Assembly: GCA_000437755.1 (NCBI GenBank)
Contig: FR900148.1
Coordinates: 4,683 to 13,894, forward strand
From: Roseburia sp. CAG:303
GTDB lineage: Bacteria > Bacillota > Clostridia > Lachnospirales > Lachnospiraceae
Length of the DNA: 9,212 bases
Direction of reading: 5' to 3'
Part shown: positions 6,335-9,212 of the stretch, piece after piece
Layout: each line of letters begins with the position of its first letter
Numbering within the stretch: position 1 is the first letter of the stretch
Made by a program: the position numbers and the translations under genes
Notes under the pieces: model-generated
What the model saw: only the letters and a program-made list of their open reading frames with translations
Databases searched by the model: none
Told to the model about the DNA's origin: nothing

Positions 6335-6363
6335 TTGCATTCTGTTGTTTTTTATTGTATACT
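6335..6363 (+). promoter_or_regulatory. Candidate promoter of the folB-folK gene
   Basis: The plus strand has TTGCAT (6335-6340) and TATACT (6358-6363) with 17 bases between them. The -10 is good and the -35 matches only at its first three bases. It lies back to back with the glnS promoter, with the two -35 boxes 8 bases apart. It would give a leader of about 65 bases. Confidence 0.5.
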
Positions 6364-6434
6364 AAGACGATGGGGTAAAACAGATCCGCAAAAAGCAGCA
6401 TCTGTAATGTGATATTGTAAGAAAGGATTTTATT

Positions 6435-7241
6435 ATGAATTATATTTCTATTGAAAACCTTAAAGTTTTTGCACACCATGGTGTATTTCCCGAAGAAACG
6501 AAGCATGGTCAGGATTTTTTTGTTTCTGCAAAATTGTATTTAGATACCACGGCCGCCTCCCATGGGGACTGTCTGGAAAAGTCCGTGAATTATGGAGACG
6601 TCTGTCACAGAATTACCACTCTCATGCAGGAGAAAACATTCCGGCTGATTGAAAGTGCGGCAGAATATCTTGCTCAGACAATTTTATCTGAATATCCGCT
6701 GTTAACAGGGATTGAACTGACCCTTGACAAACCGCATGCTCCTGTGGGGCTTCCATTTGAGAATATCGGCATCCACATCCTAAGAAACTGGCATGAAGCC
6801 TGCCTCGGAATCGGTTCTAATATGGGAGAGAAAGAAGACTTTTTAAACTTTGCCATAAAACGACTGGACGAAACTACTGGCTGTCAAGTCATGAAAGTCT
6901 CTGATTTCATCGTAACTGCCCCGTATGGCGGTGTGGAACAGGATGATTTTTTAAATGGCGCGGTTCTCCTCCATACTTTTCTCGAACCATCCGAACTTCT
7001 GGATCTTCTGCATAAAATCGAAGCGGAGGCCGGAAGGGAACGCCTGATTCATTGGGGACCACGCACACTGGATCTGGATATTCTTCTCTATGATGATCTG
7101 GTTACGGAACAGCCTGATCTTATTATTCCGCATCCGGATATGACAAACCGGGACTTTGTGATGACCCCGCTCTCCCAGATCGCCGGATATAAAATCCATC
7201 CTCTCTTAAAACAGAGAATCAGTGAGATAAAAGTGTCCTAG
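6435..7241 (+). CDS. folB/folK: Fused dihydroneopterin aldolase (FolB) and HPPK pyrophosphokinase (FolK)
   Basis: This bifunctional 268-residue enzyme carries out two consecutive folate steps. FolB cleaves 7,8-dihydroneopterin to 6-hydroxymethyl-dihydropterin and glycolaldehyde, and FolK then transfers pyrophosphate to that product from ATP. Residues 1-117 are FolB: AHHGVFPEE (Glu20/Glu21 region), VNYGDV with Tyr53, and LDKPHAP with the catalytic lysine at 99. Residues from about 120 are FolK: LGIGSNMGEKEDFL, then the signature WGPRTLDLDILLYDD with the Mg-binding Asp pair, and IPHPDMTNRDFVMTPL. There is no frameshift between the halves, so it is a true fusion. AAAGGA at 6422-6427 gives the start. 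It is a single-gene unit with its own promoter and terminator, convergent to the folP unit that makes the next step. Confidence 0.96.
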   Translation: MNYISIENLKVFAHHGVFPEETKHGQDFFVSAKLYLDTTAASHGDCLEKSVNYGDVCHRITTLMQEKTFRLIESAAEYLAQTILSEYPLLTGIELTLDKPHAPVGLPFENIGIHILRNWHEACLGIGSNMGEKEDFLNFAIKRLDETTGCQVMKVSDFIVTAPYGGVEQDDFLNGAVLLHTFLEPSELLDLLHKIEAEAGRERLIHWGPRTLDLDILLYDDLVTEQPDLIIPHPDMTNRDFVMTPLSQIAGYKIHPLLKQRISEIKVS

Positions 7242-7265
7242 GCACTTTTATCCCACTGTTTTTTT
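7221..7265 (+). terminator. Intrinsic terminator of folB-folK, overlapping its last codons
   Basis: Arms 7221-7235 and 7243-7257 pair with a single A-C mismatch in 15, around a 7-base loop, followed by seven T at 7259-7265. The left arm is the coding sequence for the last Ser-Glu-Ile-Lys-Val, and the TAG stop lies in the loop. The minus strand has only a short TTTT beyond the stem, so stopping the opposing propeller gene transcript here is possible but less certain. Confidence 0.9.
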
Positions 7266-7274
7266 GTATCGCAA

Positions 7275-8309
7275 CTATTCACGCCTGTCAACCGGCATCT
7301 CATAAAGCTCCGGTGTTCCCCCGGATAGTTTTCCACGGTATAAGTGTATATTGCTACTGCCTTTTGTTTCAAAGAAGTATACATATTCTTCCGTAAAATT
7401 AATATCCGTATAATCTCCTTCCAGAACGGTCTGAACATTGCCTCCGTCTGCAGGTACTTTACACAGCTTATGATCGTCCTTTGCATTTTCCGCCTGATAA
7501 TAAATCTCACCTGTATTGCTGTTTAAATTATACAATACGGCATAATCTTCACTAATTACCTTTCTTTTCGCCGTTCTCAAATCCATTCGTGTAATCTTAT
7601 GTCCATTATCCAGGTCAATATAATAAAGATAATCTCCTTCACAATCCGGCATATAAAAGTTTCCGGCAAAACATTCCGAAGTTTCCCCTTCTTTCAGATT
7701 ATAATACATCAGATTATGATTGCGCTCATTATTAGCAAAATAAATTTTGCCCTTGCTGTAATCCAGCAAGGTATAGTTCTTCTCCAGGGCAACGGTATCG
7801 CTCTTGCCATCAATCGCCGCTTTTCGTATGATATAACTGTTATCATTCTTGCTGTATGCCCGGAAATAAACATCATTTCCTATCATAATCAGGGAATCCG
7901 AAACCCCGCTGTGTAATATTGTAATATCGGAGCTTCCTATTTTTCTGCGGCATACACCATTGCTGAGTGTTGCCGAATAAAAGGCTACATTTCCACCTAC
8001 ATTGTCTCTTATGTAGTATATCTGATCATTGCATATATTTATGTAAGAAACACTGTCCGAACATAAGCGTTCCACCCCTGTTCCATCCTCTTTCATCCGG
8101 TATAACCTTCCGTTATCACTCGGATTTGAAAAATACACGAATCCTTTATAAGTACAGAATAATCCCTCGTTATAAAGATTTCCCGTTGTATTTCCCAGAT
8201 CCCCTTCTTTATTATAAATAAAGCGCTTTGAGTAAAAATGATATCCTGTTGCAGCACCAATGGCAATTATCACAAGAATAACAACTGCTATTGTGATTTT
8301 TTTCTTCAT
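7275..8309 (-). CDS. Membrane-anchored beta-propeller protein, DUF5050-like
   Basis: The 344-residue protein begins MKKK and has one hydrophobic helix at about residues 5-22 (ITIAVVILVIIAIGAATG). It has no lipobox cysteine, so it is likely anchored in the membrane with the rest outside. The remainder has seven repeats of about 40 residues with the pattern aromatic-x-G/N-x-hydrophobic-Tyr-Phe/Tyr, then a Leu/Ile-Tyr/Arg strand and an Asp-Gly turn: around residues 54, 93, 143, 185, 224, 266 and 306. This matches the DUF5050 propeller-like family and would make one seven-bladed propeller. An in-frame ATG at 8351 would add 14 residues but overlaps folP and has no ribosome binding site; I chose 8309. 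It follows folP by 16 bases and is probably in the same transcript. Its ligand and function are unknown; a sensing or surface-binding role is only a guess. Confidence 0.88.
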   Translation of the reverse strand: MKKKITIAVVILVIIAIGAATGYHFYSKRFIYNKEGDLGNTTGNLYNEGLFCTYKGFVYFSNPSDNGRLYRMKEDGTGVERLCSDSVSYINICNDQIYYIRDNVGGNVAFYSATLSNGVCRRKIGSSDITILHSGVSDSLIMIGNDVYFRAYSKNDNSYIIRKAAIDGKSDTVALEKNYTLLDYSKGKIYFANNERNHNLMYYNLKEGETSECFAGNFYMPDCEGDYLYYIDLDNGHKITRMDLRTAKRKVISEDYAVLYNLNSNTGEIYYQAENAKDDHKLCKVPADGGNVQTVLEGDYTDINFTEEYVYFFETKGSSNIHLYRGKLSGGTPELYEMPVDRRE

Positions 8310-8315
8310 TGATTT

Positions 8316-8320
8316 CTCCC
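8316..8320 (-). promoter_or_regulatory. Ribosome binding site that decides the propeller gene start
   Basis: GGGAG on the minus strand sits 6 bases before the ATG at 8309, between the folP stop codon and that ATG. The alternative ATG at 8351 inside folP has no comparable site. Confidence 0.75.
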
Positions 8321-8325
8321 TTACT

Positions 8326-9153
8326 TTACATTCGATTACTTTCTTTTGCATATATCATTGCTTCCGTCATTTTCATAGCTCTGTAATTTTCCTTTACATC
8401 ATGCACCCTTACAAAGCTGCAGCCCTTCATCACACCAAACACCGTAGTTGCCACTGTTCCTTCCACTCTTTCTTCCACGGGCAGGGACAGGGTCAATCCT
8501 ATCATGGATTTTCTCGATGTTCCGAGCAGAATGGGATATCCCAGTTCTTTCAGTCGTTCCAGATGTTTCATAACCAAAAGATTATCCTCCAGTGTTTTTC
8601 CAAATCCAATTCCCGGATCCGTAATGATATGCTCCGGTCTTACCCCGGCATCCAGTCCCAGCCGGATCGATTCCTTCAAATCATTCAGGACATCTTCCAT
8701 CAGATTATGATAAAGATGAGTTTCCAGATTGCGGTTATGCATCACACAGCATGGTACCCGGAGTGCTGCCGCAGTTTCTGCCATCTTCGGATCTCCCTTA
8801 AATCCCCAGATATCATTAATCAGTCCAGCCCCTGCTTCTACTGCTGCCCTGGCTACTTTCGCCTTATAAGTATCAATTGATACTGGAATGTTGAATTTCT
8901 CCCTTACTGCCCGGATATACGGCACAACCCGTTCTATTTCCTCATCTTCGGTTACTTTCTGATATCCAGGTCTCGTGGATTCTCCACCAATATCAATGAT
9001 TTCTGCACCGTCCCGGATCATTTCTTCCGTATGAAGCAATGCCCTGTCCATCTGGTTCCACTTTCCTCCATCTGAAAACGAATCCGGTGTTACATTTAAT
9101 ATTCCCATGATATGGCAGCACTGGCTGTCAAATTCTTTCTGATTAATCTTCAT
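8326..9153 (-). CDS. folP: Dihydropteroate synthase
   Basis: FolP joins p-aminobenzoate to the pyrophosphorylated pterin made by FolK, giving dihydropteroate; it is the target of sulfonamides. The 275-residue TIM barrel shows all family motifs in order: MGILNVTPDSFSDGG at 16-30, IDIGGESTRPG at 53-63, SIDT at 92-95, NDIWG at 113-117, DPGIGFGK at 179-186, GTSRKS at 211-216 and VRVHDV at 248-253. Length is normal and no motif is broken. GGAG at 9159-9162 lies 5 bases before the ATG. It is followed 16 bases later by the propeller protein gene and preceded by the end of another gene on the same strand, so it sits inside an operon whose beginning is outside the window. Confidence 0.98.
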   Translation of the reverse strand: MKINQKEFDSQCCHIMGILNVTPDSFSDGGKWNQMDRALLHTEEMIRDGAEIIDIGGESTRPGYQKVTEDEEIERVVPYIRAVREKFNIPVSIDTYKAKVARAAVEAGAGLINDIWGFKGDPKMAETAAALRVPCCVMHNRNLETHLYHNLMEDVLNDLKESIRLGLDAGVRPEHIITDPGIGFGKTLEDNLLVMKHLERLKELGYPILLGTSRKSMIGLTLSLPVEERVEGTVATTVFGVMKGCSFVRVHDVKENYRAMKMTEAMIYAKESNRM

Positions 9154-9166
9154 TTTATCTCCAATC

Positions 9167-9211
9167 TTATTTATAAATATTCCTTACGGCTTCTTTTGCC
9201 TGTGCAAGCCA
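9167..9211 (-). CDS. Possible C-terminal end of an unidentified gene upstream of folP
   Basis: On the minus strand one frame reads WLAQAKEAVRNIYK and then TAA, entering from the right edge. The composition (an amphipathic helix-like Ala/Lys/Glu stretch) and the stop only 13 bases before the folP ATG look like the tail of an upstream operon gene. In related genomes this position often holds another folate gene or an HD-domain protein, but 14 residues are too few to identify it. Another frame ends at a stop two bases closer to the edge, so the frame choice is not certain. Confidence 0.4.
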   Translation of the reverse strand, partial: WLAQAKEAVRNIYK

Positions 9212-9212
9212 G

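Noticed and set aside
6380..6405. Inverted repeat (ACAGAT and ATCTGT with a 14-base gap) in the folB-folK leader
   Set aside because: The stem is only 6 bp, with no T run or recognisable riboswitch core, so it could easily be chance.
8310..8351. Longer start for the propeller protein at 8351 (14 extra residues)
   Set aside because: It overlaps the end of folP, has no ribosome binding site, and puts charged residues ahead of the MKKK-helix that looks like a normal N-terminus. GGGAG at 8316-8320 supports 8309.
1..9212. CRISPR arrays, tRNA genes, insertion sequences, prophage or defence genes
   Set aside because: No regularly spaced repeats, cloverleaf-like segments, transposase or nuclease motifs, or attachment-site duplications were seen; no gene-free gap exceeds about 250 bases.

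Overview
This window is a stretch of housekeeping chromosome from a low-to-moderate GC Gram-positive anaerobe, most likely a member of the Clostridia close to Lachnospiraceae. The reasons are A/T-rich intergenic regions, strong AGGAGG-type ribosome binding sites, a CIRCE operator in front of groES-groEL, a Mrp ATPase with a cysteine-rich N-terminus, a GlnRS gene (absent from most Firmicutes but present in parts of Clostridia), and short lineage-type proteins of the DUF2225 and DUF5050 kinds. No phage, insertion sequence, tRNA, rRNA or CRISPR array is visible.

Layout, left to right. Positions 1-1165 (minus strand): a Mrp/NBP35-type iron-sulfur carrier ATPase followed 18 bases later by the start of a two-helix membrane protein that runs off the left edge. 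Positions 1263-3344 (minus): the groES-groEL chaperonin operon, complete with sigma-A-like promoter, CIRCE operator and intrinsic terminator. Positions 3480-3821 (plus): a small membrane-anchored, extremely acidic protein of unknown function, divergent from groES. Positions 3846-6326 (minus): glnS and a DUF2225 protein 15 bases apart, with a recognisable promoter. Positions 6335-7265 (plus): a FolB-FolK fusion with promoter and terminator. Positions 7275-9211 (minus): the last codons of an unidentified gene, folP, and a membrane-anchored seven-repeat beta-propeller (DUF5050-like) protein.

How the genes relate: FolB, FolK and FolP carry out three successive steps of dihydropteroate synthesis, but they lie in two convergent units with the propeller gene's end between them. 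GroES/GroEL are under an HrcA-type control site. The remaining genes are independent housekeeping units (Fe-S assembly, tRNA-Gln charging).

I do not see an obvious new multi-gene system. The most unusual piece of DNA is a perfect 54-bp palindrome at 3807-3860. It contains the shared bidirectional terminator of two convergent genes and also the last four codons plus stop of each, so both unrelated proteins end in the same Glu-Glu-Glu-Glu encoded by identical bases. Other points worth a look are an atypical KMSKS-equivalent motif in GlnRS, a shortened GroES, and the unknown acidic protein next to the chaperonin operon.
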